DNA of 11,620 nucleotides from a bacterium (Candidatus Ratteibacteria) CG_4_9_14_3_um_filter_41_21 (lineage in GTDB: Bacteria > Ratteibacteria > UBA8468): the NCBI GenBank assembly GCA_002791075.1, contig PFWI01000193.1, forward strand, positions 1 through 11,620, read 5' to 3'. Position 1 is the first letter of the stretch. Each line of letters opens with the position of its first letter. Position numbers and translations under genes: made by a program. Under the pieces are notes generated by a model. The model was given only the letters and a program-made list of their open reading frames with translations. It was not told where the DNA came from and ran no database searches. Below, one piece after another: positions 1 to 6,952 of this stretch.

Positions 1-2766
1 TTGTTTTATCCAGTTTCCTTTTTTGAGTTGAAGAATCGGTTTTTTGATCACCGGTCTTATTCCATCCGTTAAATTTACCGCAAAGTTACCCAAAAGAAAT
101 ATGCTTTCCAATCCATCGTATTCAGTGTAGTTAATCTTCATAATGATTTTATTTTTACCTTTCTTTAATAGTTGGGAATTTACGGGTATTTTTTGAATTG
201 ATTTGTCCACCCACCAGCCTGACTTTGAGTCAATGCCAAGTTCATCTTTGTTAATAAATATAGTGTATCTTCCGGGGGATTCTACCGCGAGTTCAATAAG
301 CCCGCCAGGTATAAAATCGCAGTTAAATTTATAGATTAGTTCCACCGGGATAGATTTAGGATTTATGACTTTCTTCCTTGTCCAGGGCTGGCACATCTGA
401 CCGCCTCTTGGTGCTACGCCAAGAGATTTTCTTGCCATATCGTCGATTTTCAGAATTTCTTCTGGATAAGAGTATTTTTTGCCGCTTATCGTATATTCGT
501 CAGGCATATCCAGCACTACAACATTGGGCTCACTTAAAATAATTGGATAGGATGATTTTTTTAATTTTATTATCTTTGAAGGTTTCCCCACAGGTTTTAG
601 CTGAGGTAGATTCTTTTGTTTATTCTTTTTTACGACAATTATTGTGCTTCCATAGGCATAAAGCCTGGTATTTACGGTAATCCCTTTGGCATCTTTTTTG
701 AAATCAGCTTGATAGGCCTTGCCGGTTAACGGATTCCATTCTTGGGCATATCCGGTAAAAGGAAGGTGGATTGAAACGGTATTGTATTCTTTATTGCCGG
801 TATTGCACACAAAAAGATAGTATTTTGATTCATCCTCTCTGAGCATAAAGTTAGTGGTTTTTATTTCCCTGCCTTGTTTATCTTTTATGGAAATAATTTT
901 TGTGCTGTCTGAAACCACTTTTAAAACAGCATCTTTTGAAAATTTTATCTTTTTGTCACCAATTAGCGAGGCTAAAAGCCTCGCACTACCTTTGATCTTA
1001 CGTAGCGAGGCTAAAAGCCTCGCACTACATTTGGTTCTGTGTAGTGCGAACCTTTCAGGTTCGCTTAATTGCTTTCCATCAACAAATTCAGCAACCGGCT
1101 CAACAAAAAAAACTTCTCCTCCCGCATCTGTAAATTTTTTAAGCAACCTGAGAGTCGTTTTTCTAATTGTTACCATTGGCGGAACAAGAACTGTTTTATA
1201 TTCCATTTTGCCAACTTTGAAAACCGGCTCTTTAGCCTTTTTAACCTCGGCATATTTTGCAATGAACTCTTCATCTCCATAGTCAAAGTCAATGTTATTT
1301 TCCAGCAGCCAAGTTCTTATAGATGGAAGAGAATTTTCCAGGAATTGCGCATCCTTTGAATCCCCGCAATTTGTGCGGTATTTCATCCACATACTTTCAA
1401 TGGGATGAATTATCAGAAGATTTTTAATCGGCTTCCCTTGAGTAGTTATTGCATTTACTCTTGAGAAATAGTCCTCAACTTTGCTGTATTCCTGCCACCA
1501 GGGTGATTGATAGAAGATGGAGGCGGGATAATCTCTTTTTGCTGCCTGCTTCATCGTATACCAGGATAGATGCTGACATCTGAGATTTATTCCCATCGCC
1601 GCTTGCCAGTCACCAACCATCTTATGCTCTTGAAAAGTAAATCCCCATCCGGTGCATCCGTATAATTCCGAAAGCACCCATTTTTTAGCCATTTGGTTTG
1701 CCACTGAGGTGCACTGCTTTGCCGTTTCATACTCCCAGTTATGTGCGGTCAAAATATCAATGCCGGGAGCCTGCATATATTCATAAAACCTCATTGCCGC
1801 TCCCACAACACTGGTTTGGCTCATCAGAGACCTTTCGCATAGTACGTGACCGGTGAACAACAGGGAATTTTTTTTACACCAATCTCCGATGAGTTTGGCA
1901 AATGAACCGACAAACAGTTTTGTTTTTAAAAGATGATAATGATATCTTGCGGTATATTCCTTTTGCTCCTTTAGGTCAAAAAACAATTCAGGAAGATGGT
2001 CTTTTATCTCATATCCAAATGTTTTCCTGAAAATTTGAGCGAATTTATCGGTCCAGGGTATGCCTACTTTAAGCGTGCTTTGGTCAGATTGCAATACCGC
2101 ACATACCGTCCCATGATTAGGTTCATCGGTAAATATACCGGGGATGGTTTTTCCAAATTCTTTTCCGCAATGCTTTTTGTAGGCCTCAAAGGTTACCTTT
2201 ATAAACTGCTTTACCGCATCCTCAGAGAGTGTATCAAGATAAGTGTAGCCATTATACCAGGAACTGCATTCTGCAATCTCAGGAATAAAAGTAAGCAATT
2301 TATACCCTTTCTTTTCTCTGATATTTTTAGATAAGGGAGCGGAAATGTCTTCAATTACACCGTTTTTAATGCGGACATAATATGTTCTAATACCTTTATT
2401 GAGCAAACGAGAGTCTTTTCTGTCAAGCACATAAGCGGTTAAACGACGCTGTCTGTATTTGGGATTTTTTGTTACGATACCGCCGGCAGCGCCTGACGGC
2501 CATCTGTCTTCATCATAAAGCCACATCTCCCCACCCGTTTTTTTTGCCTCATCCACGCATGCATTTATCATCTTAAACCATTCCTCAGAAAGATATTTTG
2601 TGCCAAGTCCGACCCGGGAATGCATAAACCCACCCGCAAAGCCCATTTTTCTCAAAATTCTAACCTGGTGTCTTAATTCTTGTTCTTCAAGTTTCCCGTT
2701 CCACGCCCAGAATGGCTTGCCCCGATATTGCACCGAAGGACTGGCAAAATTTTTTTCAATACTCAT
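1..2766 (-). CDS. GH106-like glycoside hydrolase (3' end beyond window)
   Basis: The reading frame is open from ATG at 2766 to the left edge (922 codons, no stop; I translated it line by line). AGGAG lies about 8 nt upstream. The N-terminus is characteristic of the large glycosyl hydrolases related to GH106 alpha-L-rhamnosidases: KPFWAW (residues 17-22), GGFMHSR (45-51), YDEDRWPSG (84-92) and GIFTDEP (210-216). By family knowledge these are (beta/alpha)8-type catalytic enzymes acting on plant or algal heteropolysaccharides. The visible C-terminal part (about 790-922) looks like a beta-sandwich, perhaps galactose-binding-like. No signal peptide is visible, so a cytoplasmic location is likely unless export is atypical. 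Residues 568-601 are encoded by palindromic repeat DNA and are probably foreign to the fold. It is the last visible gene of an operon with a repressor and a prepilin. Exact substrate cannot be told from the sequence. Confidence 0.85.
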   Translation of the reverse strand, partial: MSIEKNFASPSVQYRGKPFWAWNGKLEEQELRHQVRILRKMGFAGGFMHSRVGLGTKYLSEEWFKMINACVDEAKKTGGEMWLYDEDRWPSGAAGGIVTKNPKYRQRRLTAYVLDRKDSRLLNKGIRTYYVRIKNGVIEDISAPLSKNIREKKGYKLLTFIPEIAECSSWYNGYTYLDTLSEDAVKQFIKVTFEAYKKHCGKEFGKTIPGIFTDEPNHGTVCAVLQSDQSTLKVGIPWTDKFAQIFRKTFGYEIKDHLPELFFDLKEQKEYTARYHYHLLKTKLFVGSFAKLIGDWCKKNSLLFTGHVLCERSLMSQTSVVGAAMRFYEYMQAPGIDILTAHNWEYETAKQCTSVANQMAKKWVLSELYGCTGWGFTFQEHKMVGDWQAAMGINLRCQHLSWYTMKQAAKRDYPASIFYQSPWWQEYSKVEDYFSRVNAITTQGKPIKNLLIIHPIESMWMKYRTNCGDSKDAQFLENSLPSIRTWLLENNIDFDYGDEEFIAKYAEVKKAKEPVFKVGKMEYKTVLVPPMVTIRKTTLRLLKKFTDAGGEVFFVEPVAEFVDGKQLSEPERFALHRTKCSARLLASLRKIKGSARLLASLIGDKKIKFSKDAVLKVVSDSTKIISIKDKQGREIKTTNFMLREDESKYYLFVCNTGNKEYNTVSIHLPFTGYAQEWNPLTGKAYQADFKKDAKGITVNTRLYAYGSTIIVVKKNKQKNLPQLKPVGKPSKIIKLKKSSYPIILSEPNVVVLDMPDEYTISGKKYSYPEEILKIDDMARKSLGVAPRGGQMCQPWTRKKVINPKSIPVELIYKFNCDFIPGGLIELAVESPGRYTIFINKDELGIDSKSGWWVDKSIQKIPVNSQLLKKGKNKIIMKINYTEYDGLESIFLLGNFAVNLTDGIRPVIKKPILQLKKGNWIKQ
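965..1064. repeat. Palindromic repeat cluster inside the hydrolase gene
   Basis: Two identical 25-bp copies (965-989 and 1004-1028) each contain the hairpin gcgaggctaaaagcctcgc (8-bp stem, 3-nt loop) followed by actac. A third, inverted relative (1041-1064) has the hairpin gcgaacctttcaggttcgc preceded by gtagt. Copies 2 and 3 also face each other through gcactaca (1022-1029) and tgtagtgc (1040-1047), giving a BIME-like paired arrangement. The two direct copies are 39 bp apart, a multiple of three, so both are read as the same peptide (SARLLASL) in the minus-strand gene. A fourth member is at 11580-11603. Confidence 0.85.
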
Positions 2767-2833
2767 AATTATTCTCCTGATTTTAACTTCCCCAAACCAA
2801 TTTTTACCTACTTTAAATACCATTCTACTTAAA

Positions 2834-3457
2834 TTACTTATAGCGGTATGCTGTGTACTGAGTAAACAGTGTCTTTGGTGGCCATTGACCGGTCTTGCCC
2901 CACCATTCCACATGACCGTCAATATAGAGAAAATTCAGTCCACCAGAGTGCCGATAGGAGAGCACATTAGCATATCCATAGGTCATAGAACGGCCAAGGG
3001 TTTCGCCCAGAATAATCGTTTGTCCTGATGCTTGGGATAGTCGATACTGTTTACCCCAAGTAGGTATTTCGTATCCAAAAGCAGCATTCCATCCATAGCC
3101 AGGCCAATACTCCTTAGAGCCGCTGGGACATACAGCGAGCGTCCCTTTGGGCAGGTTTTGTCCCCAAAAATAGTTGGCACTTGGGTCAAGCCCAGTGTAA
3201 GGAGCAAGTAAATTTATCCAAGTCCTATAGAAGGGAGTTCCTTCCTCTATACAAAAGGGTATCCATTCATCATTATCCTGAAGATACATCGTAAAGGCTA
3301 AACCCCACTGCCTCAAATTACTCATACAGACCGCCTGCCTCGCCTTTTCCCTTGCTTGAGAAAGAGCCGGTAATAGCATTGCCGCCAGAATGGCAATAAT
3401 TGCTATTACCACCAAAAGCTCGATTAAGGTAAAACCCTTTGTGTCTAGTCCACACAT
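2834..3457 (-). CDS. Prepilin-type protein with H-X9-DG motif
   Basis: The 207-residue product has a class III/type IV pilin-like signal: KG^FTLIELLVVIAIIAIL with prepilin peptidase cleavage expected between G8 and F9 and the conserved Glu at mature position +5 (E13), followed by one hydrophobic helix to about residue 31. Near the C-terminus H170 and D180-G181 form the H-X9-DG signature (HSGGLNFLYIDG). Such proteins are abundant in Planctomycetes, Lentisphaerota and Omnitrophota and are thought to be surface or envelope pseudopilins. It lies between a sugar-type repressor and a glycoside hydrolase, so a role at the cell surface in polysaccharide handling is an inference. The ATG at 3457 has no Shine-Dalgarno; a better-equipped ATG at 3533 lies in another frame (see findings), so the 5' end is uncertain. 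Confidence 0.85.
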   Translation of the reverse strand: MCGLDTKGFTLIELLVVIAIIAILAAMLLPALSQAREKARQAVCMSNLRQWGLAFTMYLQDNDEWIPFCIEEGTPFYRTWINLLAPYTGLDPSANYFWGQNLPKGTLAVCPSGSKEYWPGYGWNAAFGYEIPTWGKQYRLSQASGQTIILGETLGRSMTYGYANVLSYRHSGGLNFLYIDGHVEWWGKTGQWPPKTLFTQYTAYRYK

Positions 3458-3458
3458 A

Positions 3459-3479
3459 TTGGCGTTTTTTACTCGCCAA
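3459..3479 (-). promoter_or_regulatory. Small inverted repeat before prepilin start
   Basis: The arms ttggcg (3459-3464) and cgccaa (3474-3479) are perfectly complementary with a 9-nt loop and lie directly in front of the ATG at 3457, where a ribosome binding site would be expected. In RNA this would be a weak 6-bp hairpin. A regulatory role is only a guess. Confidence 0.3.
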
Positions 3480-3534
3480 CAAGTGTGTTCCCAAAACCTT
3501 TTTAAACATCCTCTTAAATGTTCTCTTAATCATT

Positions 3535-4704
3535 TTAACTCATTCCTCCTTTTTTCATTACTGCTTTTTTACCAGGAGACTTTGCCTTGCTGCTCCTTAC
3601 CCTTTTTGGCGGTGGAGCACAGGAAGAACGTTCAATCAACTGGTTCTCAAGAATAATTTTTTCAGCATTACCGTTTTCTCCCGTAATCCTGCGAAGAAGT
3701 AACTCGCCAGCCTTTCTGCCCATCTCATATATGGGTTGATGAATGGTGGTAAGGGGAGGAATGAGAGAAGCAGTGAAAAATAAATTGTCGTAGCCAACCA
3801 ACGATAAATCCTCTGGAATATTGAGCCCCAGCTGGTGACAGGTACGATAAACACCAAGAGCAAGCGGGTCATTACAAGCAAAGATTGCCGTTGGTGGTGT
3901 TTTCAGGAGAAGAAGTTCTAATGCATTTTGATAGCCACAACCCTCAGCCTCTAATTCAAGGTGACCGCTTTTTATCATTGAACGGTCAAAAGGAAGATTA
4001 AACTCAGTTAGGGCTCTCCGGTAACCTGCTAATCTTTCCCGAACACTGCTGACCTCTTGCCCAAAGATAAAAGCGATGCGGCGGTGTCCCAGTTTGAGAA
4101 GGTATTGTGTAGCCATATAGCTGCCTTTTTCATTATCGGAGGCAACATAATCAACCGAAAAACCTGTTATCTTCTGGTCAATAAAGACGAGAGGAACATT
4201 TTTCGCCAGTAGTTCTTTCAGGCTCTCATTTGCAGAAGAGGTTCGATTGATTGACACCGGAATCATAATGATGCCATCAATTCCCCTCTCTCTGAATTCA
4301 ATGAGAGTCTGACGCTCTTTCTCGGCATTGCCTTCACTAATACTGATTATTAAGTGGTAGCCAAAACCACTCAAGACATTTTCAATACCCCGGAAAATTT
4401 CCAGCAGGAAAGGATTGCTCATACCACCGGTGAAGATAACCCCGACCAACTTATTATTTTTCTTTTTTTCTCCAGAGGTTACAAATGTGCCTTTACCCGG
4501 CGTTCCTCTCAGGAGTCCCTCGGCAATCAAATCGGAGATAGTGCGCCTGACAGTAATGGTACTCACCTGATAACAAGCGCAAAGCTCAGCCGTTGAAGGA
4601 ATTTCCTCACCAGTTTTAAATTGACCCTGTTTAATTTTCTCCTGAATTATATTCTTAAGTTGCTGATGAAGGGGCATTGCGCTTGTTTTATCTAATTTTT
4701 TCAT
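3535..4704 (-). CDS. GntR/LacI hybrid transcriptional regulator
   Basis: The 389-residue protein has an N-terminal GntR winged helix (about residues 10-77: PLHQQLKNIIQEKI, helix-turn-helix about 36-57 with VSTITVRRTISDLIAEGLL, wing GTPGKGTFV at 68-75). It is joined to a LacI/GalR-type periplasmic-binding-like sugar sensor (about 86-355; LVGVIFTGG, GIDGIIMIP, ACNDPLALGVY, LVGYDN). This AraR-like architecture normally represses sugar-use genes and is released by a sugar or sugar phosphate. The unusual C-terminal tail (about 368-389) is rich in Lys, Arg and Ser. It is first in the operon with the prepilin and hydrolase, and repeats over its own transcription start suggest autorepression. Start ATG 4704 is favoured by the promoter just upstream; only a weak AAGG stands as SD. 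Confidence 0.9.
   Translation of the reverse strand: MKKLDKTSAMPLHQQLKNIIQEKIKQGQFKTGEEIPSTAELCACYQVSTITVRRTISDLIAEGLLRGTPGKGTFVTSGEKKKNNKLVGVIFTGGMSNPFLLEIFRGIENVLSGFGYHLIISISEGNAEKERQTLIEFRERGIDGIIMIPVSINRTSSANESLKELLAKNVPLVFIDQKITGFSVDYVASDNEKGSYMATQYLLKLGHRRIAFIFGQEVSSVRERLAGYRRALTEFNLPFDRSMIKSGHLELEAEGCGYQNALELLLLKTPPTAIFACNDPLALGVYRTCHQLGLNIPEDLSLVGYDNLFFTASLIPPLTTIHQPIYEMGRKAGELLLRRITGENGNAEKIILENQLIERSSCAPPPKRVRSSKAKSPGKKAVMKKGGMS
3545..3549 (-). promoter_or_regulatory. Strong Shine-Dalgarno GGAGG inside regulator 3' end
   Basis: The minus strand reads AAAGGAGGAATGAGTTAA and then A-ATG. GGAGG is 11 nt from the ATG at 3533, which lies one base after the regulator stop (3535-3537), so it would be translationally coupled. 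That ATG opens a 71-codon frame with a basic leader, which runs into the prepilin gene in the wrong frame. This site argues that prepilin translation starts here and not at 3457. Confidence 0.5.
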
Positions 4705-4706
4705 AA

Positions 4707-4728
4707 CTTTATATACCTTTATATATAA
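4707..4728 (-). promoter_or_regulatory. Candidate operator of the GntR/LacI regulator
   Basis: Two direct copies of ctttatata (4707-4715 and 4717-4725) are spaced exactly 10 bp, one helical turn, between the -10 box and the start codon. The second overlaps the perfect palindrome ttatatataa (4719-4728). The position over +1 suits repression by blocking initiation. The AT-rich content makes chance matches easier, so this is a moderate guess. Confidence 0.4.
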
Positions 4729-4757
4729 ATTATACCAAATAAAAAAATTACTGTCAA
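4729..4757 (-). promoter_or_regulatory. Consensus sigma70 promoter of the sugar operon
   Basis: On the minus strand TTGACA (4752-4757) and TATAAT (4729-4734) match both consensus hexamers perfectly and are separated by exactly 17 bp. Transcription should begin near 4722, giving a leader of about 18 nt before the regulator ATG. Confidence 0.85.
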
Positions 4758-4808
4758 GAAAACTTAGCTTAAATCATAAAATGAGTAAAATTCCTATAAG
4801 GATTCAAG

Positions 4809-4881
4809 TGGAGATAGAGAGAATCGAACTCTCAACCTCCTGCGTGCAAGGCAGGCGCTCTCCCGATTGAGCTATATCCCC
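4809..4881 (-). tRNA. tRNA-Ala (anticodon UGC)
   Basis: The minus strand folds into a full cloverleaf of 73 nt. Acceptor GGGGATA pairs with TATCTCC including the G3-U70 pair that identifies alanine tRNAs. The anticodon arm is CCTGC-CTTGCAC-GCAGG with anticodon TGC, and the T arm is GAGAG-TTCGATT-CTCTC. The discriminator is A; CCA is not encoded (CTT follows). A promoter sits immediately upstream at 4894-4922. Confidence 0.95.
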
Positions 4882-4893
4882 AAGTTTCTGTTT

Positions 4894-4922
4894 ATAATAC
4901 TCTATATTTTTTTTAGTGTCAA
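4894..4922 (-). promoter_or_regulatory. Promoter of tRNA-Ala(UGC)
   Basis: On the minus strand TTGACA (4917-4922), a 17-bp spacer and TATTAT (4894-4899) precede the tRNA 5' end by 12 bp. It is back to back with the YHS gene promoter; the two -35 boxes are only 5 bp apart. Confidence 0.75.
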
Positions 4923-4927
4923 TCAAT

Positions 4928-4957
4928 TTGATAAACAAGGCAGATATAAAGTATAAT
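4928..4957 (+). promoter_or_regulatory. Promoter of YHS-LOG gene pair
   Basis: TTGATA (4928-4933), an 18-bp spacer and TATAAT (4952-4957) lie 26 bp before the YHS start codon, with AAGGAGGG (4968-4975) in between as a strong ribosome binding site. Confidence 0.7.
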
Positions 4958-4983
4958 TGTTTTAAAAAAGGAGGGATTAATAA

Positions 4984-5148
4984 ATGGCGATAAAAAAGAT
5001 TAAGGATGTTGTTTGCAGAAAAAAAATGACTGCAGAGGAAGCAAAGGAAAAAGCAGAGCACAATAAAATCATCTATTATTTCTGCAGTAAAAGGTGCGAA
5101 GAAAAATTTCTCAAAGCGCCGGAGAACTACCTTAAGTTGGTGGGGTAG
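4984..5148 (+). CDS. Small YHS-domain protein
   Basis: The 54-residue protein fills a single YHS domain: DVVCRKKM (residues 8-15), then IYYFCSKRCEEKF (30-42) and APENYL. Cys11, Cys34 and Cys38 are the expected metal-binding cysteines of this TRASH-like fold. YHS domains bind transition metals and often occur in metal-handling or copper/heavy-metal proteins. AAGGAGGG 8 nt upstream fixes the start, and the promoter at 4928-4957 is adjacent. The LOG-family gene follows after 23 bp, so the two are probably co-transcribed; a functional link between them is not evident from the sequence. Confidence 0.85.
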   Translation: MAIKKIKDVVCRKKMTAEEAKEKAEHNKIIYYFCSKRCEEKFLKAPENYLKLVG

Positions 5149-5171
5149 GGTAGATGAGAGGGGAATAAAAA

Positions 5172-5810
5172 ATGAATAGAAAAGAAGATTTTGCCGGAAA
5201 GGATACCTGGAGAATTTTTAGAATTATGGCTGAGTTTGTGGAAGGATTCGAGACTCTCTCTAATTTGGGTCCGGCGGTGGCGATTTTTGGTTCTGCCCGA
5301 GCGAAGAAGAGCAATAAATTCTATCAAAAAGCAGAAAAATTATCCCGGCTTTTGGTAAAGGAAGGGTACGCTGTAGTTACCGGTGCGGGTCCCGGCATTA
5401 TGGAGGCGGCTAATAAGGGAGCATCAGAGGCCGGCGGAAAATCAGTGGGGTTGAATATTGAACTTCCTATGGAACAGGCATCTAATCCTTATGTTAAAAC
5501 GCTTCTCACTTTTCATTATTTTTTCTGCCGGAAAGTAATGTTTGTAAAGTATGCCCGGGCTTTCTTCGTTTTTCCGGGAGGGTTTGGAACTCTTGATGAA
5601 TTTTTTGAATCAACGGAACTTATCCAAACGAAAATAATTGAACCATTTCCGGTAATTCTGTTCGGAAAGAAATATTGGCAGGAATTATTTCGTTGGTTTG
5701 AGGAAACATTAATAATTAATGATTATATCCGCGTAAAGGATATGGAAATTTTTCATATCGTGGAAGAACCCCAGGAAGCAATAAAAATTCTAAAAAACTT
5801 CTATCAGTGA
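5172..5810 (+). CDS. LOG-family (lysine decarboxylase-like) Rossmann protein
   Basis: The 212-residue product has the LOG family layout: AIFGSAR (37-43), VVTGAGPGIMEAANKGA (68-84), CRKVMFVKYARAFFVFPGG and the signature PGGFGTLDE (135-143). LOG proteins are cytoplasmic phosphoribohydrolases that release the base from nucleoside 5'-monophosphates (cytokinin-activating in plants); many bacterial members are annotated as putative lysine decarboxylase or TIGR00730 proteins. Length agrees with the longer bacterial form carrying an N-terminal helical extension. GAGGGG lies upstream of the ATG, and the gene follows the YHS gene by 23 bp. Its stop overlaps the stop of the convergent 174-residue gene by 7 bp. 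Confidence 0.9.
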   Translation: MNRKEDFAGKDTWRIFRIMAEFVEGFETLSNLGPAVAIFGSARAKKSNKFYQKAEKLSRLLVKEGYAVVTGAGPGIMEAANKGASEAGGKSVGLNIELPMEQASNPYVKTLLTFHYFFCRKVMFVKYARAFFVFPGGFGTLDEFFESTELIQTKIIEPFPVILFGKKYWQELFRWFEETLIINDYIRVKDMEIFHIVEEPQEAIKILKNFYQ

Positions 5811-6328
5811 TTCCCCCCAAACCATCCTCTTTCTTCCAATTCGGTAATATTGCCCGGGAAAGATTTCGTAATTATTTCCAGAACGCATTTCATTAAAGAA
5901 ACAGCCCACATATCAGGGATGCCCTTGATGATAGCGGTTCGTTTTTTTTCACTCCCGTCAATCTCCTTGTTGATTTTATCTACAATAGAATTCAAATGTC
6001 CGGAAATTAGATTGACGGTTTTAGTTTTATTCTTGTAGGTATATTCTAATGCCCGCAGATTATATTTTTGAAATAGCATTTGAAGATAATTAATCTGCTG
6101 CTCTTCAAAACCTTCAAATTGCTTATTGAGCAGAGCGGAGGGAGTAATAATCAGAGGTTTTTCCATAATCATTTTTCCTTCTCTTACTTCAATTAAGGTA
6201 TCCTTGATTAATTCGGTGGCGAGATAATAGTCAATATCGGTGGGAGAAAAAGTAAATAAAGTTTGTTTTACGGGTCTTAGGATTTCCGTTTTTTTTAACG
6301 CCTCTTCAAATTTTTTATATTTATCCAT
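5804..6328 (-). CDS. Hypothetical protein, 174 residues
   Basis: I do not recognise a family. The sequence is mixed charged/hydrophobic with no membrane segment or signal peptide, one Cys, and looks like a compact soluble alpha/beta protein: a Lys/Glu-rich N-terminal helix (1-20), a strand-like stretch EKPLIITPSALL (about 56-67), a helix around residues 75-90 and a C-terminal Gly-rich end (WFGGNH). Start ATG 6328 is preceded by AAGGGAG at 10 nt. A weak TTCAAA/TAGAAT pair with an 18-bp gap lies upstream around 6364-6395. It converges on the LOG gene with overlapping stop codons. It may belong to the conserved backbone and not to the island, since a GC-rich hairpin separates the two. Confidence 0.7.
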   Translation of the reverse strand: MDKYKKFEEALKKTEILRPVKQTLFTFSPTDIDYYLATELIKDTLIEVREGKMIMEKPLIITPSALLNKQFEGFEEQQINYLQMLFQKYNLRALEYTYKNKTKTVNLISGHLNSIVDKINKEIDGSEKKRTAIIKGIPDMWAVSLMKCVLEIITKSFPGNITELEERGWFGGNH

Positions 6329-6404
6329 CTCCTTTCAACTCCCTTAAGTAAGAAGTAGCATATTCTAAACTTTGTGCGAAATTTCTTTGAACGAAACTGA
6401 CGCT

Positions 6405-6443
6405 CCGCCTCGCCCTCGCTTCCGACGGCGATTTTTTCGGCGG
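6405..6443. repeat. GC-rich nested hairpin at island left end
   Basis: ccgcctcgcc (6405-6414) pairs with ggcga (6427-6431) and ggcgg (6439-6443), with a 7-nt bulge between the two right half-stems. It lies 2 bp beyond the stop of the TIR-like gene. On the plus strand, the inner stem is followed directly by TTTTTT, as in an intrinsic terminator, but no plus-strand gene leads into it. It is markedly GC-richer than its surroundings and resembles the block at 10366-10400. Confidence 0.5.
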
Positions 6444-6445
6444 GC

Positions 6446-6949
6446 TTAATTATTTCCTCCAATTTTTACTGCCTCCTCAACCGCATCAGATATATATTTT
6501 GATATCCAATCATATCTTTCTTTACTGTTAGCTCCTGACGGATTATAACATTTCACTATCGCAGACAACTTTTTCCCACTATCGCCGTAAGTTATGTAAT
6601 CAAATGGGTTTTCTCCCTTTTCGGAAATATAACCATCTTGATTTTTTAAGCCGTAGATATGTATTCCCACTACACCCATATCAGCATTCCATGACTCTAC
6701 TATTTCATAATTTATCCATTTCCGGTTTGCAGTTTTATTCCCAACGAGAACTACTGTGCATGAGCGATATTTCATTTGCTCTTTTATCCATTTTTTAATC
6801 GCATCATCACCACCTCTTGTGATTGTTTCCCAATCATTATCAGGCGCCGGCTTGTTTCCTTCAATGGCGCCAATACTGCGAACTGTTGAGGTGCGCCAAG
6901 AATCGGGTGCATAATGAAAGCTATAAAATACTTGTCTTTTTGTTGCCAT
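6446..6949 (-). CDS. ThsB-type TIR-like domain protein
   Basis: The 167-residue protein fits the MTH538/ThsB TIR-like family (PF08937). Visible hallmarks are the N-terminal strand VFYSFHY (7-13), the central DDAIKKWI (48-55), strand CTVVLVG (64-70), TANRKWINYEI (73-83) and VVGIHIYGLK (93-102) followed by NPFDYI. Glu82 in WINYEI occupies the place of the catalytic Glu in NAD-consuming TIR domains. By family knowledge ThsB proteins sense phage infection and make a cyclic ADP-ribose-type signal that switches on a partner effector (Thoeris). No ThsA-like Sir2-SLOG or macro-TM gene is present; the gene directly upstream, 3 bp away, encodes a small membrane protein. No SD is visible at ATG 6949, so translation is probably coupled to that gene. 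Confidence 0.85.
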   Translation of the reverse strand: MATKRQVFYSFHYAPDSWRTSTVRSIGAIEGNKPAPDNDWETITRGGDDAIKKWIKEQMKYRSCTVVLVGNKTANRKWINYEIVESWNADMGVVGIHIYGLKNQDGYISEKGENPFDYITYGDSGKKLSAIVKCYNPSGANSKERYDWISKYISDAVEEAVKIGGNN

Positions 6950-6952
6950 AAT

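Noticed and set aside
965..1028. Possible CRISPR-like direct repeats
   Set aside because: Only two direct copies with a 14-bp gap, inside a coding frame, each an internal hairpin; this is a palindromic repeat pair, not an array.
854..1282. Plus-strand ORF of 142 codons
   Set aside because: It lies wholly opposite the hydrolase gene, whose frame has family motifs; part of it merely reads the palindromic repeats in the other direction.
1996..2334. Plus-strand ORF of 112 codons
   Set aside because: Antisense shadow of the hydrolase catalytic region, no SD, no plausible protein character.
2600..3028. Plus-strand ORF of 142 codons
   Set aside because: It spans the antisense of the hydrolase N-terminus and prepilin C-terminus; no family features.
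4804..5061. Minus-strand ORF of 85 codons
   Set aside because: It runs through the tRNA-Ala gene and both divergent promoters and opposes the YHS gene.
6334..6344. ttcaactccct, an 11-bp match to the tRNA-Ala(CGC) T arm, as a possible far att site
   Set aside because: It is in the opposite orientation, short, and coincides with the ribosome binding region of the 174-residue gene; chance is more likely.
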